A stretch of 64,000 nucleotides of DNA from the NCBI GenBank assembly GCA_008360975.2, contig VLJF02000034.1:2497205-2561204 (forward strand), in the 5' to 3' direction. The notes beneath the pieces were generated by a model. The model saw nothing but the letters and a program-made list of their open reading frames with translations, made no database searches and was not told the origin of the DNA. A program made the translations under genes and the position numbers. The DNA is from Lichenostomus cassidix. Its lineage: Eukaryota > Chordata > Aves > Passeriformes > Meliphagidae. Positions 18,210-29,299 of the stretch are shown one piece after another (position 1 is the first letter of the stretch; each line of letters opens with the position of its first letter).

Positions 18210-18699
18210 GCCCGTGACACCGTCACCCTGTCGCGACAGAGGGACGTCACACCCCAGGACGCCTCCGCGAGGTTTGGGGGACCCTTACCCACGCCCACCC
18301 CCAGCAACGCCCCAGCCAGGGTTGCAGGGAGGGAAGGGGGGGCCGGATCCGTGTCCCTCCCTCAATCCCGCCCAAGGAGAGCCCTAAAAATAACCTGGGG
18401 CGGTGCCGGGTGAGGTGGTGATGGAAGAGCTCCCCCGATCCTCCCCAGCACCCCCAAAGCACAGGTGGCACTTTGGCAGGGTCAAAAGTCAGGGGTGGAG
18501 GCAAAGGCTGGGGTTTGGGGCAGGGAGAGAGGAAGAAGGGGGAGAGGAGCCCCCCTGGATCCCCCCCTTCCCAGGTGATTCCAGGTCAGCATAAACAGCA
18601 CGTGACACCCCCGATCCCGCCCCCGACTGTCACTGACCCCAAAGAAAATGCGGGGGTCCCATGCCGGGCCTGAGCCCTCCCACCATGGAAAACAAAGGC

Positions 18700-19265
18700 T
18701 GTGACCCCGTGACCCCGAGAGACCCCAATACCAGCATCAACGCCCTATACCACTCCTAAACCTGCCTCTACACCCCTGAGACATTGCCAAACACCCCGTG
18801 AGCCTCTGTAAACCTGCTCCTACACCCATGTGACCCCATAAACACACTCTCTCCACCCCTGAGATCCTCCAAACTCCCAGTGAGATTCCTGTACCCTACA
18901 CACCTGAGCTTCCTCAAACGCCCCTATAATCCTCCTAAAATTGCCCCTATAACTCTGTGACCCCCTAAACCCAATTCCTACGCAACTATAACTCTTTAAC
19001 CTCCCCTATAGGATCCCTAAACCTCAGGCCCCTTAGGGACCCGAGCCCCCAAGACCCCCGTGACACCCCGTAAAGCGATACCCCCAAGAGACCGCTACAG
19101 CCCCCTATAACCCCTCTAAATCTACCCCTACGTCCCCGGGAGCCCCCTAAACCGACTTTCCACACCCCTCGGACCCCCCAGGACCTCCTACTGTCCCCCT
19201 AAACCTGCCCCTACGCCCTTGCGACCCCTCTAAATTCTCTCCCCGAGCCTCAAGAGCCCCCAAAC
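18700..19265. repeat. CCTAAACCTGCCCCTACACCCCTGAG-type minisatellite
   Basis: The region is a degenerate repeat of about 35 bp built from CCCCTAAACCTGCCCCTAC(A/G)CCC followed by (C/T)TG(A/C)GACCCC. At least a dozen recognisable units lie in the presumed first intron of KIF1C. Confidence 0.6.
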
Positions 19266-19514
19266 CTGCGCCCACGGCCCCGCCGCTGCCGCTCACCGGC
19301 GCCGCGGTGCCGCATCCCCTCGCCCCGGGAGTTCCCGGGCCGCCGCTGCCGCTGTCCCCGCCCGGGGGCTCTCCGGGGCTGCGGCCGCGCCCGGGCCCGG
19401 CAGGGCTGGGCCGCCCCGGGGGCGGGGCGCGGAGCGTGATGCGGGAGGGGCGGGTACCGGTGCTCCGCCTCCTCCTAAAGGGGCAACGTGCTAAGGATGC
19501 GGCCGGCCGCTGGG

Positions 19515-19722
19515 ACGTCTTTTCCTATTTTTCATATAATTGAAACGTTATTGTTTAGTAGTTATGTAGTTCGGCAGGACAATTTTGCGTTCTAACCGTA
19601 GTGTTTATTGCGCCGATAAGACTGAATAGGTGTGAATTCACTTGTGTAATAAACAAAGGGACGAATAGCGATAGACTCGCGCCGTTCAATTAACGAAGTT
19701 TATCATTAGGCGACTCCCCGCC
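19515..19722. other. AT-rich segment of unknown origin in the KIF1C/CAMTA2 promoter interval
   Basis: About 200 bp of AT-rich but CpG-containing DNA (TTTTTCATATAATTG, TGTTTAGTAGTTATGTAG, GTGTAATAAACAAAGGG) sits abruptly between two CpG-rich promoters. It has no open reading frame of note. It could be a short mobile-element remnant or a composition outlier. Confidence 0.4.
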
Positions 19723-19852
19723 CACACGACCCCGGGTGACCCCGCCCACAAGACCTTACCCCGCCCACACCCGGCGGCGCGGCCCCGCCCCCTTACGCGG
19801 CTACGTCACGCGCCGGCGGTGCTGTCGGCGCTGGCCCCCGGCGGGCGGGAAG

Positions 19853-20536
19853 ATGGCGGCGGGCGGCGGGGGCGGGGGCGGTGGCGGCGGCGGCCCTGAG
19901 GCGCCAGGTGGGGCCGGGGGGGCCGGGGCGGGGCCGAGGGCGGGGATGGGGTGTGGGGCGGGGATGGGGTGTCACTGGGGGTGGGTGTGGGGCTGCTGTG
20001 GGGCGGGGTGGGGGGGGAAATAGGGTAGAGATGTGGGGTGCAGTGGAGCGGCGTGTGGAGGGTTACAGCGCAGAGATGTGGGGTGCAATGGGGCGGTAGT
20101 GGGGCGGGTATAGGGCAGAGATGTAGGGTGTCATGGGGCGGGGATGTGGGGGGATATAGGGCAGAGATGTGAGGGGCTATAGGGCGGACATGTGGGGTGC
20201 AATGGGCGGTGCATGTGGGTTTGTAGGGCTGAGATATGGGGGGCTACAGGGCAGAGATGTGAGGTGAAGTGGGGCAGGGATGGGGGGGTACAGGGCAAGG
20301 GTTTGGGGTGCAATGGGGCCGGGTGTGGGGGGTGTACAGGGCAGAGATGTGAGGTGCAATGGGGTGGGGATGGGTGGGATATAGGACAGAGATATCTGGT
20401 GTAATAGAGTGCAGAGAACGGGGTCCCTTGTTCTGTGTCCCCCATTATGCCATCTCATTGTTTCTCTGCCCCATCACCCATTTTTGGGGTGTCCCTGCAG
20501 GTTCCAGCCCTTCCTGTGCCACCCGAGGTGAGCCCT
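19853..20536 (+). other. Possible upstream ORF of CAMTA2 (spliced)
   Basis: The first exon contains ATG at 19853 in AGATGGCGGC context, followed by a Gly-rich run. The exon ends at 19907 and joins the exon starting 20501. The frame then reaches a TGA at 20534-20536, before the CAMTA2 start at 20560. It therefore reads as an upstream ORF rather than the CAMTA2 N-terminus. The ATG may also lie at or upstream of the transcription start, since AAGATGGCGGC is a typical YY1/initiator sequence. Confidence 0.45.
19980..20420. repeat. About 30-bp G-rich minisatellite in CAMTA2 intron 1
   Basis: Repeated GGGCAGAGATGTGGGGTGCA followed by ATGGGGCGGG, with variants, occurs some twelve times between the first exon and the exon holding the start codon. 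It has no coding content. Confidence 0.7.
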
Positions 20537-20559
20537 GAGGGCCCCGTTTGTGCCCCGAG

Positions 20560-23500
20560 ATGAGCAGCAAGGACCCCCCTGAGGTCTCTGGTAAGGGGAT
20601 GGGGACACACAGGGGAACACAGGGGACGGGGGGGACACACAGTGGGGACATTGAGCCCTCCTCCCGGCAGAGAGGAGCCACCTGAAGGTTTTCCTGCCCC
20701 GGAAGCTGGTGGAATGTTTGCCCAAATGTCCTGTCCTGCCCAAGGAGCAGCTGCGCTGGAACACCAATGAGGTGGGGGTGCACAGGGGTGCATGGTGGGC
20801 ACACAGTGTGGGGACTCACAAATTGGGCATGGAAGGGACACAGGATATAAAGGAGATACAGGAGACACTTAGGGATATGGGAGGGGATGTGGGGACATAG
20901 GGAAGAGGCACTGAAGGGACACAGGAGGGGGTGTTAGCTGGGGACAGGGAGGACATGGGGAATGCGGTAGGAATACAGCAGGACAGGGGATATCAAGACA
21001 GGGGGACGATGTCACAGCAGGGGTGGGACAACGGAGTGACACAGCAGGTGGGGGATGGGGGGGACAGCGGACACAAATGAGCCACCTGTCCCCCCAGGAA
21101 ATCGCCTCGTACCTCATCACCTTCGAGAAACACGATGAGTGGCTTTCGTGCTCCCCAAAAACCAGGTGGGGACCCCCCCAGGGGGGTGCTCTGGGGGGTT
21201 GGGGGTGCCCTGGGGGCTCCCGGGGGGGCCCCCTGACCCCATGTCCAGGCCGCAGAATGGGTCGGTGATCCTGTACAACCGGAAGAAGGTGAAGTACCGC
21301 AAGGATGGATATTGCTGGAAAAAGCGCAAGGATGGGAAGACAACACGTGAGGACCACATGAAGCTGAAGGTGCAGGGGGTGGAGGTAGGAGGCAAGGGGG
21401 GCGCAAAACACAGCCCCCCCTCCCCCAAAAAAGTAGCTGATGCCTCAAGAAAGCATGCCCTTCCGTAAAACTGCCCCAGACTCAGGTATGGGGAGCTGGG
21501 AGGGTGTGGCTGGGAATGCCCAGGGAGGAGCATGAGGATATCAGGACACCCAAGTGTGGGGTCAGGGGGTGCTGAGTTCCCTCAGGGGACAATTTTGGTG
21601 TGCTGGGGACTCCCAGTGATGGTTTAGGTGGTCCAGGATCCTCAGCTATGTGTCTAGGGATGCTGGGAGCTCCGTAGTTGGTGATTTGGGAGTGTTGGGG
21701 ACCCCTCATAATGGGGTGTGGTGATGTCAGGATCCCCAGGGGGGCAATTTAGGGGTGTCATGCTCCTCTAGGTGGGCAGCTGAAGGTCTGGGGTCCCCCC
21801 ATACTTGTATATGAGGCCCCCACAGGATGCAGGTACCCCCGCAAACGCTACTTTGAGGTTCTCATCAAGGTGGCGTGGTTCCCCAATCCGTGCTGTCCCC
21901 CCAGTGCCTCTATGGCTGCTACGTCCACTCTTCCATCGTCCCCACCTTCCACCGCCGCTGCTACTGGCTGCTGCAGGTAACAGGGGGCACCGGGACCCTC
22001 CCAATGCCCCGGGCTTCTGGCCCCACCCCAGAACTCCTCTGTGTGCTCTTCCAGAATCCCGACATCGTCCTGGTTCACTACCTGAACGTGCCGGCCATGG
22101 AGGAGTGCGGCCGCCCCTGCGCCCCCCCTCTCTGCAGCCCCCCGCTGTGTGCCGGGGCACCCCCGATCTGTGCGGCCACCGCCGACCCCCGTGAGTGGCT
22201 CAAGTGGTCCCAGGAGGAGCTTGTGGCCCAGCTGCGCCCCATGTGTGAGTAGCGGCTGCCCCAGAACCTGTTCCAGAGGGATTTTACCCACCATTCACAG
22301 GGAGAAGTGGGGCTGTGGGAATAGGAGGGGGGGGCTTGGCATTTTGGGAGGGAGGAGCACCCTAAATCCCCTTTTTTAGCAGAGTTGTTCTTTCTTTTCT
22401 CACAGTCTACAAGATAAAGTGGGGCTGGGGAGGGGGAGGATGCCCCTAAACCCCCTTCCTGTGGGATTTTGCCTCCCCTTTCTATGGGATAAAGTAGGAC
22501 TGAGGCAGTGTGAGGTTGTTTTGGGGGGTGGGGTGGGGAGGAGAGCCCATATCCTCTTCTTTGAGGAATTTTGCCCTTGCTTTACCACACGATGAAGTTG
22601 GGCTAGGGATGTGTGTGGTTCTTTTGGGGGGCTGGATAGAGGGTACACTGCGCAACTGCCTTTCTGAGGGATTTTCCCCCCTCTCCCACAGTCCATGGGG
22701 TGAAGTGGGGCTGCGGGAATGGGGGAGCCCCCCCCGGGCTGTCCCTGGAGCAGCTGGTGCAGCATGTCCTGGAGCGGCACCAGGCCCGGCCGCCTCCGCG
22801 CACCCACGCCTGCCTCTGCGCCGGGGGGCTGGGTGAGACAGGACCCCCGGAACCCTCTGAATCCCTGGGGAACCCACTGGGACTTCCTGGGGCTCCTCCA
22901 ACTCAAGAGGATCCCCAGACCCTTGGGGAACCCAGTCGGGCTACTCCAGCTCAATGGGACCCTGGGGGCCCCACTTGGACTCCCATCCCCCTGGGACCTC
23001 CCCCAGTCTTTCCTGGGTTACTCTTGAATCCTCCCTGGGATTACTGAACTCTCCCTGGGGTGCCCCCAAACCCGCTGTGATGCCCTGACCCCCCCCGGGA
23101 ACCCCACAATCCCTTGGGACCCTGAACTATCCTTTGGACCCATGTAGAACTGCCCTGAACCCCTTGGGACAACCCCACATTCCTCTGGATCACCCTGAAC
23201 ACCCTTGAAGCATCCCAAATCTCTTTGGGACATTCCCAAATTCCCCTCAGGATGCCCCTTGGGACCCTGAAGTCTCACCCCAAACCCTTCCTGTCCCCTG
23301 CTAATGCCCCCCTTTGCCCCCCACAGGCACTCCCGGCCACAAGTGCGGCAGCACCAAACACCGCATCATCTCCCCCAAAGTGGAGCGGGGAGCTGGGGGG
23401 GGCACGCCTGGGGACCCCCCCAAACCCACCCCCTCCTCTCCCGACACCACCCAGCCCTCCCCGGGCTTGGGGGGGGGCACAGCACCCCCTGAAGGGCCCC

Positions 23501-26500
23501 GAGCCCCCCCATTCCCCCCATCGGGGGGGCTGCCGCTGTTGGTGGTGGCCAGTTTGGGTGGGGGGGCAGCACCGGGGGGACCTGAGCAGCCGCTGGGCCT
23601 GACCCCCAGCCAGCACCTGGTGACCCCTGAGGGGACCTGTCCCACCGCACCACCCCCTGCCGCTGCCTTCGACCCTGACTGCTTCCTCAACAGCCCCCGC
23701 CGCGGGCAGACCTATGGCTGTGAGGCCGAGGCCCCCCCGGGCGCACCCCCCCCACCACCAGCTGCGCCCCCAAAACCAGGGGGTGACGAGGAGGCGGCGG
23801 AGGAGGAAGAGGAAGGAAAACAGGGCACAGTCCCCCCAGACCCCCTCTGCGAACTCAGTGCTGCTCCCCCACCACAGCATCCCTTCCCCCTCCCCTTCCC
23901 GGAGCTGCTGGCGGGGGACACGGGGGTCCCCCCAAACCCGTGCGAGCCTCCCCATACTCCCCATCTCCCCCCTTCCCCCCCAGCCCCCACCAGCGACCCC
24001 CCTGTCGCCATCACCGATTTCTCCCCAGAGTGGTCCTACCCTGAGGTGAGTGCTTTGTGTACATGTCCTCCCCTTCACCCCTTCTCCTTCCATCCATGGG
24101 CTCTCCAGTGACCCCCCCGTGTTCCCCCAGGGCGGGGTGAAGGTGCTGATCACAGGCCCATGGGGGGACCCCGGTGCCTACTCCTGTCTCTTTGACCGCA
24201 CCTCAGTTCCGGCCGCGCTGGTCCAGCCGGGAGTCCTGCGCTGCTATTGCCCTCGTGAGTGTCCCCAACGGGGGGGGTCTTCATTTGTGTCCCCCCTTCC
24301 TGCAGTGCTGACTGACCCCTGTCTATGTCCCCCCTGCAGCCCATGAGGCCGGTGTGGCTGCTCTGCGTGTGGCGTGTCCCCCCCGGCTGCTCTCGGCCGC
24401 AGCCCCATTTGAATACCGGGCACGGGGGGCAGCGCGGGGTCCCCCCGGGGCACAGCTGGACTGGCTGGCACTGGACGGTGAGTGGGGACCCTCCAGGAGG
24501 CACCCCAATACTGTACGTGCCCTCTGTGGGTGGCACCCAAATACCTGGGTTACCTTTGGGGTCCCATTACGGGGACCCCAAACCTGTCCCTCTCCCTGTG
24601 GGTTGACACTGTTTGTGGCTTGGGTGTTTGGGGTTGCTAAGGCTGTCAAGGTGTTCCCCTCACATCCATTTCTCTACTCTCCCAGAGGCCCAGTTCCGTC
24701 TGTCCATCCTGGAGCGCCTGGAGCAGCTGGAGACACGTCTGGGAGCCCTGCCCCACCCCGCGCCCCTTCACCCCCCACGGGGGTCTCCCTCCGAGACACC
24801 CCCGGAGCAGGTGAGGCCCACCCCAACACCTGAGTGACTACATGGTCCCTGAAGATCCTGGTGTCCACTTACATCTTGGTGTCCTTTGATGTACCTAATG
24901 TTCCCTAATGTACCCTGGTGTTGCTTGGCACCCCCTATATCTGCTGGAATTGGTTGGTGTTCCCTGGGGTCCCCCATGTCCCTTCGTGTTTTTGAGGGTC
25001 TCCTGATGTTCTCTGACACTGCCTGGTGTCCCCTGATGTCCTCAGTATCTCCCCATGTCCCCCAGTGGCCCAAAGTTCCCTGCTCACTATCGCCCCCTAC
25101 TATCGGTTGCCGCTTCCCAGATGTCCCAAGTGTTCCCTCCCACCTCCTATGCCACCCTCTCCACGTCCCTTACTGGTCCCTGACATCTGTCCTGGGAACA
25201 GGGGCCGGGGTCATCCTTTGAGGCACGGGTAGTGGCCATCTGCGAGGCCATGATGGCACAGCCAGGTTGGCCGGGGACATTGCCGGGGACATCGGGGACC
25301 TCAACACTGGCCCATGGGGTGACGTTCCGTGGGATGACACTGCTGCACCTGGCGGCTGCCCAGGGCTATGCCAGCCTGGTGGAGGCTCTACGGCGGTGGC
25401 GGTGAGCGGGGACACCTGGGGACACCTGAGGGCAGGGGCTGGTTGGGGACATGGACTGGCATGAGGTGGGGATAGTGGTGGGGATCCCCCTAAGCCATGT
25501 CCCTAAGTGGAGGTGACCGCCACCCCAGGCTGTGTCCCCAAGGGAGTGTGACACCTGTCCGTATTCCCTCCTGTCCCTGCAGGGCGCTGGCAGTTGACAG
25601 CCTGGAGCTGGAGCAGGAGATAGACCCCCTCAACGTGGACCATTTCTCCTGCACCCCCCTGGTGAGGGGACAGTGGGGAGATGGTGGTAACAGTGGGGAC
25701 ACGGTGGCAGGGCGGGGAATGCAGTGGCACCAAGGGGATTGGGGCGCAGGGTGGTGCCTCAGGCAGGGATGGGGGAATAGCAGAGGTGGCATCTTGGGAT
25801 GAAGGGCACCTTGGGGGACACCCTGTTGACATATGCCACGGTGTCCCCAGATGTGGGCGTGTGCCCTGGGGCACCGGGAGGCAGCAGAGCGGCTGTGCCG
25901 CTGGGACCGGCGGGCGCTGGCCGTCCCCGACACCCTGGGGCGGCTGCCGCTGGCCCTGGCACGTGCCCGCGGCCACCTGGCCCTGGTCACCCGTCTCGAG
26001 GAGCTGCAGGTATCACCTGCATCCCCACGCTGTCAGCTGCCCGGCCTGCACATCCCCTCCCCGCTCTCTGCCAGCCCCGACACAGGTATGGCACCAGCAC
26101 TGTGTGCCCTCGCTGTCCTGTGTTACTGTGTACCTCCTTCTGCTCCCGGTCACCAGCACCATGGTGTGGCCACTGTCACTGTGTCCCCTCACTGCTCCTG
26201 GCCACTGTCGCTTGTCACCATATTTCCTCCCTGTCCCCCTGTCCCCTTTCATGTGCCCCCAGGGCATCACTGGTCCCTTCCAACCTGTCCCCAAAGTGTC
26301 CCCACCGTGTCCCCTGTCCTCTCCCAATCTCTTTGTGTACTCAGTTGTCCCAAGTTACCCCTCCATGTTCTTTCTCCCCACCTCTTGTGTTGCATGTGCA
26401 TCCCCACGTTCCCCTTGTCCTGTCCTCCCTAGCTTCCTTGTGTCCCTGGTGTATCCCCGTGGTGTCCCCTGTCCTCTCCCCATCCCCCCTGTGTCCTCCC

Positions 26501-28761
26501 GCTTCCCCTCGAGGTGTGTCTCTCCAGGACTAAACCCCCTCGCCGTGTCCCCCCTGTCCCCAGGGCTGAGCACAGCCAGCAGCCTGTCGTCCCCGTCGGG
26601 GCTGTCGGAGGGTCCTGGCTCTGTCCCACTGCCCCCCGGCCCCCCTGGCCACTCCGAAGATGAGAGCTGGGGGGTGGCAGTGCCCCCCAGCCCCCCCGAG
26701 GACACCCTGGCCCTGCCCTCTGACACCCTGCAGGTAAAGGTGGGGGATACCCAGGGCTGGGGACTCCCCCAGTGCAGGAGTGTCCCAATGTTCCCCCTGT
26801 CCCCAGGCTGAGGTGGTGACACTGGCGCGACAGATCATCGAGGCCACCCCTGAGCGCATCAAGCAGGAGGCACCTGGGGGACCACCAGGGGTTCTGGGAG
26901 CACTGGGAGCAGCAGGGGGAACCCTGGGGACACCAGGGACGCCGGGGCCAGCCGGGCCAGCGGGGCTTGGCGCCGCCATGGCCTGGCTGGCCACGTACCT
27001 GGAGAGCGTTGACCGTCCCCCTGCGCCCCCCCACAGGTACTTCCAGGGTTGGGGGCTTTCCAGTGCACCCTCACATCTCTGGGGGGGATCACCCACATCC
27101 AGCAGCGCCCCAGGATACTCTTGGGGATTCCCCCATTGCCTGGGACATATCCCATTGGGAGGGTCCTTTACATCCTTCAATACTCCAGTGTCCCCATGGT
27201 GGGGGTCTGACACATTCTATAAAACCCCGGTATCCCATTAGGAGGGTCCCCTGGCTCCTGGGACACTGTAGTGTGCTCTTGGGGACATTCTGTGACGCTC
27301 AAATTCCTCCCTGGGTGGGGTGTCTCCCATCATCTCGTGGGGTGCCAGCGCTTGCCCCCTGACCCTCCTGTGTCCTGTGTGTCCCCCAGAGCAGAGGCGG
27401 CCACACGAGGGTCCCCGGGGGTCCCTGAGCGGCCACCCCCTCCTTCGGCTGCGGGCTGGGCTGAGTTCCTGAATGCGTCAGGGGGGGCACGGGGCGAGGG
27501 GGGGGCTGTGGCCCTGCTCACCCTCAGTGACCAGGAACAGCATGAGCTCTACGAGGCTGCGCGCCTCGTCCAGGGCGCCTTCCGCAAGTACCGGGTGTGT
27601 ACCCCCTGCTCCTGGCACCTCAAAACCTCCTGGGGCCCCCCGGGGGCCCCCCCACCACTGCTGACCCCCCCAGTCTCCCTCACCACCCCCAGGGCCGGAG
27701 GCTGAAGGAGCAGCAGGAGCTGGCGGCCGCCGTCATCCAGCGCTGCTACCGCAAGTACAAGCAGGTACTGAGCTGTGGGGGGACCTGAAAACCACCGCAG
27801 ACCCCTCCTCAGCAACTCACAGGCACCCCAGACCCCCCCTAACCCTCTCTATCTGCCCCACAAGCTGACCTGGATCGCTCTGAAGGTAACAGGGTCACCC
27901 TGGAGAGTATTGGTGGGGGCACCCATATTTTCGGAACTCTTTTGGGGGCTCTGGATGCCTGGGGTCCAGTGCACGTGGACATGGGGGTCCTTGCTGGGGG
28001 ATGCTGGGACATCGGGGTAACATTGGGGTGCCGCCCTCTGTATCCGCCTTATTCTCCCAGTATGCCCTATTCCAGCAGGTGACACAGGGGTGCTGTGACA
28101 CTGGGGTGACTTTGGGGTCCCTGTTTGAGGGTGCTGTGACACTGGTGTCCCACTGCCCTCCCCAGTTCGCGCTGTTCCAGCGGATGACGCAGGCCGCCAT
28201 CCTGATCCAGAGCAAGTTCCGGAGCTACGCAGAGCAGAAGCGATTCCAGCGGCGCCGGCGTGCAGCCGTGCTCATCCAGCAGCGCTTCCGCAGCCTCCGC
28301 CAGCACCGGTGCGACCTGGGGCACTGAGGGACACTGGGGACATGGGGCACCGGGGACAGAGGGGTCCTCACTCTCCCCTCCGTTTTCCCCAGGAGCACCT
28401 TCCTCACCCTCAAGCAGGACCAGGCAGCTCGGAAGATCATGAGGTTCCTGCGGCGCTGCCGCCACCGGTATGGGGACGGGGGGAGTCCAGGGAAGTGGCA
28501 CGGGAAGGGGACTGGGCAGGGGGAAATGGGGTCATTGTGAGGTGAAATGGGGACGTTGTGGGGTAACACAGATGTGGGTTGAGATGTTATGCAGCTAGGA
28601 GATGTCACACGGGGGTAGGTGGACACAGGTGACACCGTGGGGACAGACTCTCAACAGAGCTTGACCCCTCTTCCCGAATTTGTGTTCCCTCGCCCAGGAT
28701 GGAGGAGCTGAAGCAGAACAAGGAGGTGGACAGTTTACAGACGCGGGGCCTGGCCTCGTGA
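20560..28761 (+). CDS. CAMTA2: CAMTA2, calmodulin-binding transcription activator 2
   Basis: Twenty-three coding exons: 20560-20590, 20671-20771, 21098-21165, 21249-21384, 21905-21976, 22055-22244, 22692-22832, 23327-24045, 24131-24254, 24340-24477, 24686-24810, 25202-25401, 25583-25661, 25851-26009, 26037-26085, 26564-26733, 26807-27036, 27390-27594, 27693-27764, 27865-27885, 28166-28308, 28393-28467, 28698-28761. Phases close to 1103 aa (human about 1202). The N-terminal CG-1 DNA-binding domain is clear (RWNTNEEIASYLITFEKHDE, NGSVILYNRKKVKYRKDGY, YGCYVHSSIVPTFHRRCYW). A Pro-rich region in the 719-nt exon ends ITDFSPEWSYPE. Then come the TIG/IPT domain (GGVKVLITGPW..VQPGVLRCYCP), ankyrin repeats (GMTLLHLAAAQGYASLVEAL, MWACALGHREAAERL) and IQ motifs (LYEAARLVQGAFRKYR, AAVIQRCYRKYKQ, AAILIQSKFRSY, AAVLIQQRFRSL). 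The 21-nt microexon encodes LTWIALK. It is a nuclear calmodulin-responsive transcription factor. The start at 20560 (MSSKDPPEVSER) matches the human N-terminus. Confidence 0.97.
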
Positions 28762-28962
28762 CCCCCCATGCGGGATCCAGGCTTGGGGGTCTCCCCTCCC
28801 TGTCCCTCCCAGGCGTTTTTGTATGTCTGGGCCTCCCTGGAGGGCTCGTGGGGAGGGGAAGAGGGGGAAGACCCACCCACGCCCCCTCTCCACTCGCTCC
28901 TGTATCCCGCCCCGCATGCCCCACTCCCCCCCTGCCCCGTTGTGGGCTCTTTGTACAAAGTT

Positions 28963-28992
28963 CCATTAAAAAACGAGGAAGCGGGAATAAAA
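28963..28992 (+). terminator. CAMTA2 poly(A) signals
   Basis: ATTAAA near 28964 and AATAAA near 28986 lie about 200 bases after the CAMTA2 stop and are followed by a GT-rich stretch (TCGTGTGTGTGTTTGTGTGG). Confidence 0.8.
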
Positions 28993-29199
28993 GTCGCGAT
29001 TCGTGTGTGTGTTTGTGTGGGGGGAGGTACAGTGCGGGGGTCATTGCGAGAGAAGGGACATCGTTCCGGGCGGGCGCAGCCCTCGTACGGAAAGAGCCCG
29101 GCGGAGTTTGAAGGACGCGCGCGCCCTTTGAAGGCGCAGCGAGTGGCTTTGTGGCCAGGCCACGCCCATTCCCGCTGCTCTTCTCCGGAGCGCCCCGCC

Positions 29200-29299
29200 C
29201 CTTTCCCCATAGGCCAGGCCCCCCTACGTCCCCGACGCCATGACGCATGACGCCGGGGGCGCGGCTTGCGCGTGGCGTCACGCATCGCTCCGTCGCAAG
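29200..29299 (+). promoter_or_regulatory. SPAG7 promoter with CRE/ATF-like sites and YY1-type start
   Basis: ATGACGCATGACGCC at about 29239 and GGCGTCACGCATCG at about 29275 form an imperfect inverted pair of TGACG half-sites around a GC-rich centre. The coding ATG lies in CAAGATGGCGG, the YY1/initiator motif common at TATA-less promoters. Confidence 0.5.

Larger units (their letters stand above)
18210..19852. promoter_or_regulatory. Divergent KIF1C/CAMTA2 5' region
   Basis: No coding gene is recognised between the KIF1C start and the CAMTA2 first exon. Near 19295 a minus-strand donor (GGCGCCGGTGAGCGG read on minus) could close a 5' untranslated KIF1C exon lying in the CpG-rich block 19296-19480. 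Bases 18660-19260 are a degenerate tandem repeat, and 19515-19720 are anomalously AT-rich. INCA1, which lies between these two genes in human, is not seen. Confidence 0.5.

Noticed and set aside
19853..19907. Alternative CAMTA2 start in the first exon
   Set aside because: After splicing the frame stops at 20534-20536; the ATG at 20560 gives the family N-terminus.
25681..26811. 376-codon plus-strand frame across CAMTA2 exons and introns
   Set aside because: It is out of phase with the ankyrin and IQ exons and reads through clear splice sites.
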